A stretch of 30,055 bases of DNA from a virus. The notes under the pieces were generated by a model that saw nothing but the letters and a program-made list of their open reading frames with translations, was not told the origin of the DNA and made no database searches. Shown piece after piece: positions 1 to 7,299 of the stretch. The stretch spans positions 1 through 30,055 of the IMG/VR virus record IMGVR_UViG_3300009164_000242; one strand, 5' to 3'. Made by a program: the position numbers and the translations under genes. How positions within the stretch are numbered: position 1 is the stretch's first letter; the number at the start of each line of letters is the position of its first letter.

Positions 1-566
1 AAATGGCAACATGGAAAGGTTGTCCAGCATTACTTGATGCATTTACTTCAGGATATGTTTTAAAAACACCTTGCGATATTGAATTTTTTATTAATGATGA
101 TTCACAAATAGATATAAAAATAGAAGACCCAAAGTATGATGATTTCTGTGAAATAAGACATCCTCTTTCGGGGTTTCCTTCACCCAAGGGGTATAGGAAA
201 GAATCCTTTGCTTGGATGTCAGACTGGGGAATACAAACACCAGAAGGCTACAGCTCTTTATATTTAACCCCGATGAATAGATTTGATCTTCCATTTATAA
301 ATACTTCTGGAATTATAGATACAGATAAAGTTTCCATGCCTGGCTCCCTGCCATTTTTTTTAATTGACGGGTGGCTAGGAATAATACCAGCAGGAACTCC
401 TTATGCACAAATTATTCCTTTTAAAAGAGAAAACTGGGAATCTAATTTACAGGTTGATAAAGCTGGAGATATATATGATAGAATTATAAAAACAAGAAAA
501 ATTTTTAGAAAGCCAAATGGCGGTATTTACAAAGATAAATTTTGGGAAAGAAGAGAGTATAAGTAA
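1..566 (+). CDS. DUF6065-like protein, 5'-truncated by the window edge
   Basis: The reading frame is open from the first base. The first Met in frame, at position 3, is probably internal: its neighbourhood (WKGCPALLDAF) aligns with residues about 60-70 of the paralogue at 3782-4510, so roughly 55 N-terminal residues lie outside the window. Shared landmarks with that paralogue are TPCDI, NRFDLPFI, then a Ser-x-Ile-Ile-Asp stretch, a PFF segment, and a GTPYAQIIPFKRE-type C-terminal block. The same skeleton is recognisable in the protein at 3094-3792, which resembles the DUF6065 family. No catalytic motif is evident and the biochemical role is unknown. The stop overlaps the next start by one base, so it is translated as part of the oxygenase operon. 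The family assignment rests on remembered similarity and on alignment by eye. Confidence 0.7.
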   Translation, partial: MATWKGCPALLDAFTSGYVLKTPCDIEFFINDDSQIDIKIEDPKYDDFCEIRHPLSGFPSPKGYRKESFAWMSDWGIQTPEGYSSLYLTPMNRFDLPFINTSGIIDTDKVSMPGSLPFFLIDGWLGIIPAGTPYAQIIPFKRENWESNLQVDKAGDIYDRIIKTRKIFRKPNGGIYKDKFWERREYK

Positions 567-1042
567 TGTATACACATATACCATCATCTTTACTTGAACC
601 TTATAAAGAAGTTCTTAAATCTTTAACAGAATGGGATTTATCAAAACAACCTGAGCTATGGTCAGAGCAAAGAATAGATGGCGAAATGATGTATAAAATT
701 CATAGGCACTCTGCTAGAATAGTAGAAGAAACAGGACTTTCTGTTCAGCAAATACTATATGACAATCATAATGTACCAGATAAAATTTTTCCATTTTATT
801 ATCAAATAATAAAAATAAATAATAGCTTAAAATCTATTGAATTAGATGAAAATACATTTTGCCAAACCTTTACGTTTTTAAATGGAGAGTTTGAAAATAG
901 TACATTTGTAATAAAAGATAAAGAAGAATATTATAAATTATTTACAGAAGATACATATGCTTTTGCAATTATCTGGAAAACATATGAAAATTCATTGACT
1001 CCCAAATGGTTTATTAGGCCATATTATAGGTTGTTCATGTGA
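566..1042 (+). CDS. Orphan 158-residue protein in the oxygenase operon
   Basis: This is a soluble-looking 158-residue protein rich in aromatic residues. No family was recognised. It has no signal peptide, no membrane segment and no HxD motif, so it is not one of the surrounding dioxygenases. A purine-rich AGAGAG stretch lies about ten bases before the ATG, and the gene abuts the preceding stop (TAATG). It ends in a GTGA overlap with the first full dioxygenase, so translation is probably coupled. Being sandwiched between a DUF6065-like gene and the dioxygenases suggests it belongs to the same functional module, but that is inference only. Confidence 0.75.
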   Translation: MYTHIPSSLLEPYKEVLKSLTEWDLSKQPELWSEQRIDGEMMYKIHRHSARIVEETGLSVQQILYDNHNVPDKIFPFYYQIIKINNSLKSIELDENTFCQTFTFLNGEFENSTFVIKDKEEYYKLFTEDTYAFAIIWKTYENSLTPKWFIRPYYRLFM

Positions 1043-1605
1043 TAAAAAATACACTTGCTCCAGGAATAACTATATATAAAATGGACCCCTCAGATATTTT
1101 AGAAAATTTATATAGACTAAATAATCTAGACTGGGCTTCGGAGTATGTAGTTGATGCAAATGATGGAAACAAAAGCTTGGATGATTCTTATAGAAACACA
1201 AAATCTATAGATATTCCAGTATTATGCAAACAGTCAGATAATGAAGAAATAAAATTTTTTTCAGATTTATTTAATGATAAATTCTCTGTTATAGAAAAAG
1301 ACTATGAAGAAGATTATTATATTAAGTTTAAGGTTCATCAGCCATACAAGATATTAAGATACGAACAAGGTGGAAAATTTGATTTGCATATAGATGATGC
1401 AGGTGCAACATTTAGACGAGCATCTACAGTTTTTTATTTAAATGATAATTACGAGGGTGGAGAAATTGAGTTTCCATCTTTTAATATTAAATATAAACCA
1501 GAAGCGGGGGACCTAATAATGTTTCCATCCTCATATGCATATAGACATAAGGTAAACCCAGTTATCTCTGGAGTAAGATATTCAATTGCAAGTTGGTTAA
1601 GATGA
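1039..1605 (+). CDS. 2OG-Fe(II) dioxygenase, prolyl-4-hydroxylase type (copy 1)
   Basis: This 188-residue protein has the double-stranded beta-helix core of the P4H-like 2-oxoglutarate/Fe(II) oxygenases. The iron ligands are H117-x-D119 and the distal H170, and R180 (in SGVRYSIASW) would bind the 2-oxoglutarate carboxylate. The family-wide signature YLNDNYEGGEIEF, seen in all seven copies here, lies at residues 133-145, and a KPEAGDLIMFPSS strand precedes the distal His. Such enzymes couple oxidative decarboxylation of 2-oxoglutarate to hydroxylation of a protein or small-molecule substrate. The start is GTG and overlaps the preceding stop as GTGA. The C-terminus overlaps the next gene as ATGA. 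The substrate is unknown. Confidence 0.9.
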   Translation: MIKNTLAPGITIYKMDPSDILENLYRLNNLDWASEYVVDANDGNKSLDDSYRNTKSIDIPVLCKQSDNEEIKFFSDLFNDKFSVIEKDYEEDYYIKFKVHQPYKILRYEQGGKFDLHIDDAGATFRRASTVFYLNDNYEGGEIEFPSFNIKYKPEAGDLIMFPSSYAYRHKVNPVISGVRYSIASWLR

Positions 1606-2363
1606 TAATAAATGATTTAAAAGCACCCAAATGCAGAATCATTAAAAACTTTATATCAAAAGAAGAGTGCGAATGGCTAATTAAATATTCAGAAAGTTCT
1701 GGTTTATGGTCAAAGCATAATAGGCAAAGGCAGACATTTAAAACTGAAGAAGACTATAAGTCAGCTGCAGAGCACTGGGACAATAGAAGAATAGAAATTA
1801 ATGAGCTATATCGAGAAGGTATGGAGAACTATAAAGATCTATTTAAGTTTGTAGTGCCTATTCAAGAAAGAATGGAAGATCAGGTAAAAAATTTCTTTAA
1901 TCCAGATTTTGAAATATATAGCGAGCTTTGGGAAATTGTAAAATGGTATTATCCTCATTTACAAGAGCCCCATGTAGACTTTATTGATCCAGACTTTGAT
2001 CTTTCTTCCATAGACATAAACGATGTTCCTGAACAATGTAAATATTTCTTTGATGAAAAGAATATATCTGAATATAAAAGGTTATTCACAAATAAGCTAT
2101 ATACATCTATGCTTTATTTAAATGATGACTTTGAAGGCGGAGAACTTTTTTTCCCTCAGCATAATGAGTTTTCAATTAAGCCAGAAGCTGGCATGCTGCT
2201 TATATTTAGTGGTGACATAAATACCATGCACGGAATTAGACAGATAAAATCTGGAAACCGATATACTCACACAACATTTTGGACAAAAGATCTTTACAAA
2301 TCAAGCCTTGTTGCTATAGATAAAAAACGAGGCAGGTTTATAAAAGATAAACTTATTGACTAA
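1602..2363 (+). CDS. 2OG-Fe(II) dioxygenase, prolyl-4-hydroxylase type (copy 2)
   Basis: A 253-residue protein when read from the ATG at 1602, which overlaps the previous stop as ATGA. A TTG three codons upstream is possible but less likely. Metal ligands are H124-x-D126 and H210, with R220 in SGNRYTHTTFW as the 2-oxoglutarate anchor. The shared signature YLNDDFEGGELFF is at 172-184. Compared with copy 1 it has a longer N-terminal helical part, and about 45 residues between the HxD and the next beta strand, enough to form a substrate lid. The gene is followed by the only sizeable gap in the operon (39 nt), which holds a promoter. Confidence 0.9.
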   Translation: MIINDLKAPKCRIIKNFISKEECEWLIKYSESSGLWSKHNRQRQTFKTEEDYKSAAEHWDNRRIEINELYREGMENYKDLFKFVVPIQERMEDQVKNFFNPDFEIYSELWEIVKWYYPHLQEPHVDFIDPDFDLSSIDINDVPEQCKYFFDEKNISEYKRLFTNKLYTSMLYLNDDFEGGELFFPQHNEFSIKPEAGMLLIFSGDINTMHGIRQIKSGNRYTHTTFWTKDLYKSSLVAIDKKRGRFIKDKLID

Positions 2364-2384
2364 AATGAAAGAATTATATATAAT
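2356..2384 (+). promoter_or_regulatory. Near-consensus sigma70 promoter inside the oxygenase operon
   Basis: TTGACT at 2356-2361 (five of six consensus bases) and a perfect TATAAT at 2379-2384 are separated by 17 bases. The -35 overlaps the stop codon of the preceding gene. Transcription would begin near 2391, right at the AGAGGAG ribosome site (2391-2397) of the gene starting at 2403, giving a leader of only about a dozen bases. It would re-initiate expression of the five downstream dioxygenases and two DUF6065-like genes. Confidence 0.75.
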
Positions 2385-2402
2385 AGAAATAGAGGAGACA
2401 AA

Positions 2403-3101
2403 ATGAATCAGCCAGAAATTTTAGCACCAGGTGTACTTGTTTATAGAAACACATTTACTGAAGATATGAATTTAATTAATAGACTAGAAGAATGTCTATC
2501 ATCAGATCTAAATGCAGAAGGAGTCGGATACTCAGATTCTCCTCACTCTACATACAAATGGAAACAAGCAACCACTGGGTATGCTAACAATGATCTAAAA
2601 TACAGAGATGCCTTTGATTTTAAAATTAAAAAGAATAATCAAAATGATGAAGGCAAAAGCCCAGATCAAATTAAATTAGAAAAGATTTGGGAAGAATCTA
2701 AAAATGCACAACTAGGTCCAGTAGAAGATTATAGACAAAAATTTAATGTTGCCCCACTTAAATACTGGGAATCATTTAATTTTGTAAAGTATGGACCAGG
2801 ACAACATTTTCAGGTTCATTCAGACCATGGATATTCGTATATTTGTGTCCTATCTTCTGTTGGCTACATCAACGATGATTACGAAGGCGGAGAACTATAT
2901 TTTGATAAATTTAATTTAAAGATTAAACCTAAAGCAGGAGATCTTTATCTGTTTCCATCATCTTATTTATTTTCACACGCATCTCTTCCAGTAACAAGCG
3001 GAACTAAATATTCAATTGTTACCATGCTTGATTACTTAGAAGCTCCACATACACCAGACTATAGAGAAATAGAAAAAAGGTATACCGAAGGCTATGCCTA
3101 A
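2403..3101 (+). CDS. 2OG-Fe(II) dioxygenase, prolyl-4-hydroxylase type (copy 3)
   Basis: A 232-residue protein with the HxD motif H139-S-D141, distal H192, and the shared signature YINDDYEGGELYF (155-167). The position that usually carries Arg for the 2-oxoglutarate carboxylate is Lys here (K202 in SGTKYSIVTM). Lys at this position is what animal collagen prolyl-4-hydroxylases use. An acidic/Lys-rich insert around residues 75-105 may form a substrate loop. The ATG has a strong AGAGGAG site six bases upstream and is the first gene after the internal promoter. Its last eight bases overlap the next start. Confidence 0.9.
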   Translation: MNQPEILAPGVLVYRNTFTEDMNLINRLEECLSSDLNAEGVGYSDSPHSTYKWKQATTGYANNDLKYRDAFDFKIKKNNQNDEGKSPDQIKLEKIWEESKNAQLGPVEDYRQKFNVAPLKYWESFNFVKYGPGQHFQVHSDHGYSYICVLSSVGYINDDYEGGELYFDKFNLKIKPKAGDLYLFPSSYLFSHASLPVTSGTKYSIVTMLDYLEAPHTPDYREIEKRYTEGYA

Positions 3102-3792
3102 AATAAATGTATATAAAACGGGACTTAATCCAGCAAAGATAGAACAGATATCCGTTAAAAGAGATTGGATGGATAAAACTGCAGACAGACATGCCTATAA
3201 TTGTTTTCCAGTAAGTCTATCTAATACTTTAGGGTGGGGAATATCTTTTCCAGAAGATATATCTTTTATTTGGGATGGTATTTCAGACAGCTCACCAGAT
3301 CACGTAAAGATACTTTCTGGAGAAAAGTATTGTAATTCAAATAGGTCTAATGGAACAGTTAGCTTTATAACAGGTTTAACATTTAAAACTGATGAAAATA
3401 TAACAACATTAATAATGCCACCTCCTAATTATTTTATTGACGGAGCTCAGTCATTTACAACACTATTATCAACATCATTTTTTTCAGGAGAAATACCTTG
3501 TGTTTGGAGAATTACGTCTCCAGGGAAAGTTATAACCATAAAAGCAGGAACTCCTATTGCTAGTATAATTCCAATATCTTTATCAGAATTAAATGAGTTT
3601 GAAATAGATCTATACGATGGATCGGGATACGTAGGTTCACCATTTGATGGACGAAGATATGGGATGACAGTTGATAAAATTAATGCGGCTGGAAACTGGA
3701 CAGGGTTTTATAGAAACGCTACAGATCATGAAGGAAATAAAATTGGAAAGCACGAAACTAAAACATTAAGGTTGAGAACTAATGACAAATAA
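3094..3792 (+). CDS. DUF6065 family protein
   Basis: This 232-residue protein has the pattern remembered for DUF6065: a CFPVSLSNTLGWGISFP segment near residues 37-53, a DISFIWDG strand, then PPPNYFIDGAQSF and a KAGTPIASIIPIS block near residue 150. No enzyme motif is visible and the function of this family is unknown. The start overlaps the preceding dioxygenase by 8 nt, and the end overlaps the following DUF6065-like gene by 11 nt, so all three are probably co-translated. Family name is from memory, without a profile search. Confidence 0.75.
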   Translation: MPKINVYKTGLNPAKIEQISVKRDWMDKTADRHAYNCFPVSLSNTLGWGISFPEDISFIWDGISDSSPDHVKILSGEKYCNSNRSNGTVSFITGLTFKTDENITTLIMPPPNYFIDGAQSFTTLLSTSFFSGEIPCVWRITSPGKVITIKAGTPIASIIPISLSELNEFEIDLYDGSGYVGSPFDGRRYGMTVDKINAAGNWTGFYRNATDHEGNKIGKHETKTLRLRTNDK

Positions 3793-4510
3793 AATTACAT
3801 TTCATTCTAATAGACTATATAATATTATAAGCGAAGAATATTACCCTAAGCCAACAAAAACCCTAACGCCAGATTGGTTTAAGCAAGCAGACAAATTTGA
3901 ATTAAATAAACAAACTGGAGAGTACTGGCCAAACGCAGAAGGTGGTTTTGTAAGAAGCTTTAAATCTTGCCCAGGACTTCTTGATATTTTTATTACAGGA
4001 TATTTTTATGTAACTCCATGCGATATTGTTTTTAGTAAGCTAGACAATGGAGACATGATAGCAACAACAGAGCCAGGCTATGAAGACTTTGTTGGAGCAA
4101 GGGCCCCTATGAATGAATTTCCAGTTCCACATGGCTACAAAGATCGTCATTTCCACTGGTATCCAAATTGGGCCCCAGAGGTTCCAGATGGCTATAGCGT
4201 TTTATATGTTAATCCAATTAATAGATTTGATTTACCGTTTATAACCACCTCTGCTATAATAGATAATGACAAGATGAATACTCCAGGACTGATACCGTTT
4301 TTTTTGCGAGATGATTTTGAAGGAAAGATTCCAAAGGGGACTCCTTATTTGCAGCTCATTCCGTACAAAAGAGAAGATTGGAAAATGGAGCCAAAATTTC
4401 ATGACATGGCTTCTTTACAAGAAAGACATAATGCACAAGCAAAAAAGTTTAGAACAAAAGACGGCGGGGCTTATAAACAAACCGTTAGATCTCTTAAGAA
4501 ATATGAATAG
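3782..4510 (+). CDS. DUF6065-like protein, full-length paralogue of the gene at the window start
   Basis: A 242-residue protein clearly paralogous to the truncated protein at 1-566: shared CPGLLDIF-type segment, TPCDI, NRFDLPFI, SAIIDNDKMNTPG and GTPYLQLIPYKRE. By secondary-structure pattern it also aligns with the DUF6065-like neighbour at 3094-3792: strand, NPINRF against PPPNYF, TTSAII against FTTLLS, and KGTPYLQLIP against KAGTPIASIIP. Residues 1-60 are an extra N-terminal region containing the Trp-rich TPDWFKQ segment. It has no membrane segment. The function is unknown. Interleaving of this family with hydroxylases suggests a partner or specificity role, which is inference. Confidence 0.8.
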   Translation: MTNKITFHSNRLYNIISEEYYPKPTKTLTPDWFKQADKFELNKQTGEYWPNAEGGFVRSFKSCPGLLDIFITGYFYVTPCDIVFSKLDNGDMIATTEPGYEDFVGARAPMNEFPVPHGYKDRHFHWYPNWAPEVPDGYSVLYVNPINRFDLPFITTSAIIDNDKMNTPGLIPFFLRDDFEGKIPKGTPYLQLIPYKREDWKMEPKFHDMASLQERHNAQAKKFRTKDGGAYKQTVRSLKKYE

Positions 4511-4518
4511 GTAAACAA

Positions 4519-5196
4519 ATGGAATATACTAAAAGAGCACGATATGCAAGAGAAACAATCACCCCATCAGGGTATTTTGGAAACTCTCCCGATAATGTTG
4601 TTGAGCTAGAGGATATGGTTACTGTAGAAGAGCAACAGTATCTTCTTGATTTTGCAAAAAATAATACAGTCTGGGATGTTACAGAATCACAATGGAATGA
4701 AAATGGCAATATAATTTATGACCACAGGGTATGGGAAAATAGAGTTGCAACTCAAAATACTCTTTTAAAAGCAGACCCAACAGGAGAAGTTGTTGCTATT
4801 CTTAATCGTGTAATTGAAAGAATGACCCCCCACATTAGAGAAAAATTTCAGGTTGAGGTAAAGCCAACAGATGCCGCAATTGTTCGCTGGCCAGTAGGAG
4901 CTATGCAATTCCCACATGCCGATAAAGAATTACATGAGGGTCCAGATGCTGGAACACCAAATGAATTTCCTTGGTATGACTTAGGAACCGTATTTTATTT
5001 AAATGACGATTACGAAGGAGGAGAGTTGTTTTTCCCACTTCAAAATATTAAATTTAAACCTAAACCAAGAGCGGCTTATTTCTTCCCTGGAGATAAAAAC
5101 TATATTCACGGGGTTACAAAAGTTACAAATGGGACTAGATATACTGCCCCATTTTTCTGGACAATAACAAAGTTAGGGTTAGAAGATGACAAATAA
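4519..5196 (+). CDS. 2OG-Fe(II) dioxygenase, prolyl-4-hydroxylase type (copy 4)
   Basis: A 225-residue protein with H133-x-D135, distal H197 and R207 (in NGTRYTAPFFW). The signature YLNDDYEGGELFF is at 160-172. About 20 residues lie between the HxD motif and the next core strand, including a GPDAGTP loop. It starts 8 nt after the preceding stop with only a weak AGGT site, so translation may depend on coupling. The end overlaps the next start by 11 nt, in the same sequence context as the overlap at 3782. Confidence 0.9.
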   Translation: MEYTKRARYARETITPSGYFGNSPDNVVELEDMVTVEEQQYLLDFAKNNTVWDVTESQWNENGNIIYDHRVWENRVATQNTLLKADPTGEVVAILNRVIERMTPHIREKFQVEVKPTDAAIVRWPVGAMQFPHADKELHEGPDAGTPNEFPWYDLGTVFYLNDDYEGGELFFPLQNIKFKPKPRAAYFFPGDKNYIHGVTKVTNGTRYTAPFFWTITKLGLEDDK

Positions 5197-5974
5197 GTAT
5201 GAGTATACATCATTTGAATTACTTCCAAATGTAAGAATTTATCAGGGCTTATTGCCAGACGCAGACAATCTTTATGACATCATGAAGCGTTCAGAGAAAA
5301 CATCTGAAGGTAAATATTATTTAAGGACTTGGGATCAATGGTCCATCTTTGGAACATATTCTCAACAAAAACATGATGATAATGAGCCCAGAGAATTTGG
5401 ACCGATGTATGATGAAGAAAAGCATTTATCTGATAGAGTTTATGAGGCATATAATACTGCAATTGAAGATTATGTAAATACTTACAATGTAGTGATGCCT
5501 CCAACATCCAAGCTTATGACATCTTCATTTTCTAAATACAATACAAATATTGATACAATGAAAAATGAAATGACAATGCAGTATCACACAGATTATATTA
5601 TTTCTGAAAGAGATATGCCAGGTCCAAAATTCCTTTTAACATGCACAACCTATATAAATGATGATTACGAAGGTGGAGATATTGAGTTTGTTATAGACGA
5701 TCAATATTACCCATATAAACCTAAAGCGGGAGACATCCTTGTATTCCCATCTACAGAGCCATATTTTCATGGAGTCAGAGTTATTAAAAATGGAGAAAAG
5801 TTTTTTATTAGAAACTTTATTCAACACTACTTTGATGGAACAAAAGAGTGGCTTGATAACCAGAGACATTTCGGCGCATATAGATGGTCAAAAATGGAAT
5901 GGGATAGAATTGAAAAAGAAAATCCAAAAAATATGAGATACTCAAAGAGAAAGCATTTAGGGTATGAATCATGA
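5186..5974 (+). CDS. 2OG-Fe(II) dioxygenase, prolyl-4-hydroxylase type (copy 5)
   Basis: A 262-residue protein, the longest of the seven copies. Ligands are H134-T-D136 and H195. The shared signature reads YINDDYEGGDIEF (156-168). The carboxylate-anchoring position appears to be K205 in NGEKFFIRNF. It has an extended C-terminal tail of about 50 residues after the core, rich in Trp, Arg and Lys (residues about 218-262), which could bind a partner or substrate. ATGA overlap joins it to the next gene. Confidence 0.88.
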   Translation: MTNKYEYTSFELLPNVRIYQGLLPDADNLYDIMKRSEKTSEGKYYLRTWDQWSIFGTYSQQKHDDNEPREFGPMYDEEKHLSDRVYEAYNTAIEDYVNTYNVVMPPTSKLMTSSFSKYNTNIDTMKNEMTMQYHTDYIISERDMPGPKFLLTCTTYINDDYEGGDIEFVIDDQYYPYKPKAGDILVFPSTEPYFHGVRVIKNGEKFFIRNFIQHYFDGTKEWLDNQRHFGAYRWSKMEWDRIEKENPKNMRYSKRKHLGYES

Positions 5975-6669
5975 GCAATCCAAAAATTAGAGATGAATTT
6001 TTTTTAGTAGAAAATTTTATTGATGCAGAAACTTGTCAAGCTGTAATTAAATACTTTGACTATTTAGTTGATAATAAAGTTTTAAAATGGAATGAAATTT
6101 CTTTTTATGGTTCACAGGCTATGGGATATTGGCCATCTGATGACAGGCTTAAATTGTTTGGCTTATCACCAAATTTTTTTGGAGAACTAAAAGAAAAAAT
6201 AAAAACAAAAACAGAAGAACTTTTGGGATTTGAAGTTAATGAAGTTAGTTATCATGCACAAAGATGGATTGAAGGTGCATTTGCGGACTATCACTCAGAC
6301 AATTCAGATCATGATGGAAATCCAACTGCTTTTGAAAAAAGTAAATACGCCGTATTTATTTATTTAAATGATGATTTTGAAGGCGGGCACTTAAAGTTTA
6401 AAGATGGCAGTATTGATGTTAAACCCGAGATAGGTCTAGCTGCATTCTTTGCGGGAGGCCACACTAGAGAGCATATGGTAACTACAGTAAAAGGTGGAAT
6501 AAGATATACCATAGGTTCATTTTGGGATGACGCTAGTTGTGTTTATACAGATGAGCAAAAAAAAGCTTGGGAAGATGAGCTTAAGCAAGTTAGAGCAGAA
6601 CAAGAAGAGCTTTATAAAAAATGGGCAACTCCAGAAGGTAAGCCAGTAATGCCAAAGGGTAGAGAATGA
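5971..6669 (+). CDS. 2OG-Fe(II) dioxygenase, prolyl-4-hydroxylase type (copy 6)
   Basis: A 232-residue protein with H108-S-D110, distal H168 and R178 (GGIRYTIGSFW). The signature YLNDDFEGGHLKF is at 131-143. Another His (H164) sits four residues before the assigned distal ligand and could be the true ligand. The C-terminal 40 residues are a charged, probably helical tail (KKAWEDELKQVRAEQEEL). ATGA overlaps join it to both neighbours, so it is in the middle of a translationally coupled string. Confidence 0.88.
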   Translation: MSNPKIRDEFFLVENFIDAETCQAVIKYFDYLVDNKVLKWNEISFYGSQAMGYWPSDDRLKLFGLSPNFFGELKEKIKTKTEELLGFEVNEVSYHAQRWIEGAFADYHSDNSDHDGNPTAFEKSKYAVFIYLNDDFEGGHLKFKDGSIDVKPEIGLAAFFAGGHTREHMVTTVKGGIRYTIGSFWDDASCVYTDEQKKAWEDELKQVRAEQEELYKKWATPEGKPVMPKGRE

Positions 6670-7280
6670 TAATAAAAGAAAAGTTAGCAGAAAACTTATA
6701 TTATTATAAAAAAGTTATTAAAGATCCAACTGCTTTAATTGCAAAAATAGAATTACTAGATGGAAAGATTGCAAACAATTCTAGTTTAAGTAATTGGTCT
6801 CCATGGGTTTCAAGTACCAGAGAAGATGACGTCTTTGGTGAGTTCAAAGCTGGTGGTTACAGAATTGGATATGATTTATCAGAAGACAAAGAATCATTTT
6901 TAATTATTGCAGAAATTCATGATGCAATTTTACAATGTATTGAAGATTATTCTTTTACAACTCAAAAAGATCTAGGATATCTCCCAGACGAGATTACAAT
7001 CAGAAAGTATCACGCTGGCGGAAAGATGGGACCACATATTGATTGTGAAGAAGATGACGATGAAGCTAGATTAACTGCTTCTCTTGTTCTATACCTTAAT
7101 GACGATTTTGAGGGTGGAGATGTAATATTTAGAGAACAAGGTATTACAATGAAACCAGAACCAGGAAGTCTTTTGATTTTTCCATCAGTAAAACCATATT
7201 ACCATGAGTCTACTGAGATAATTTCTGGATTTAAGTATATGTGCCCAGCATTTATGTTCAAAAGAAGTAAATTAAATTAA
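6666..7280 (+). CDS. 2OG-Fe(II) dioxygenase, prolyl-4-hydroxylase type (copy 7)
   Basis: A 204-residue compact protein with H124-I-D126, distal H180 and K190 (SGFKYMCPAF) at the carboxylate-anchor position. The signature YLNDDFEGGDVIF is at 143-155. An acidic run (EEDDDE) follows the HxD motif directly. It is the last gene of the oxygenase string and ends 19 nt before the collagen-like fibre gene, which makes that fibre the nearest candidate substrate. Confidence 0.9.
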   Translation: MIIKEKLAENLYYYKKVIKDPTALIAKIELLDGKIANNSSLSNWSPWVSSTREDDVFGEFKAGGYRIGYDLSEDKESFLIIAEIHDAILQCIEDYSFTTQKDLGYLPDEITIRKYHAGGKMGPHIDCEEDDDEARLTASLVLYLNDDFEGGDVIFREQGITMKPEPGSLLIFPSVKPYYHESTEIISGFKYMCPAFMFKRSKLN

Positions 7281-7285
7281 TAGGT

Positions 7286-7294
7286 GGTATAATT
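7286..7294 (+). promoter_or_regulatory. Extended -10 promoter (TGGTATAAT) just upstream of the fibre start
   Basis: A perfect TATAAT (7289-7294) is preceded by the TGn extension. There is no recognisable -35, which extended -10 promoters can tolerate. The start codon A is at 7300, five bases after the -10, so the transcript would start at or next to the ATG and be leaderless. The AGGTGG at 7283-7288 could instead act as a ribosome site on read-through mRNA from the oxygenase operon. Both uses are possible. Confidence 0.55.
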
Positions 7295-7299
7295 AAAAA

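Noticed and set aside
4311-4514. 67-residue plus-strand frame inside the DUF6065-like gene
   Set aside because: It lies fully inside a longer well-supported gene in another frame and shows no family features or ribosome site.
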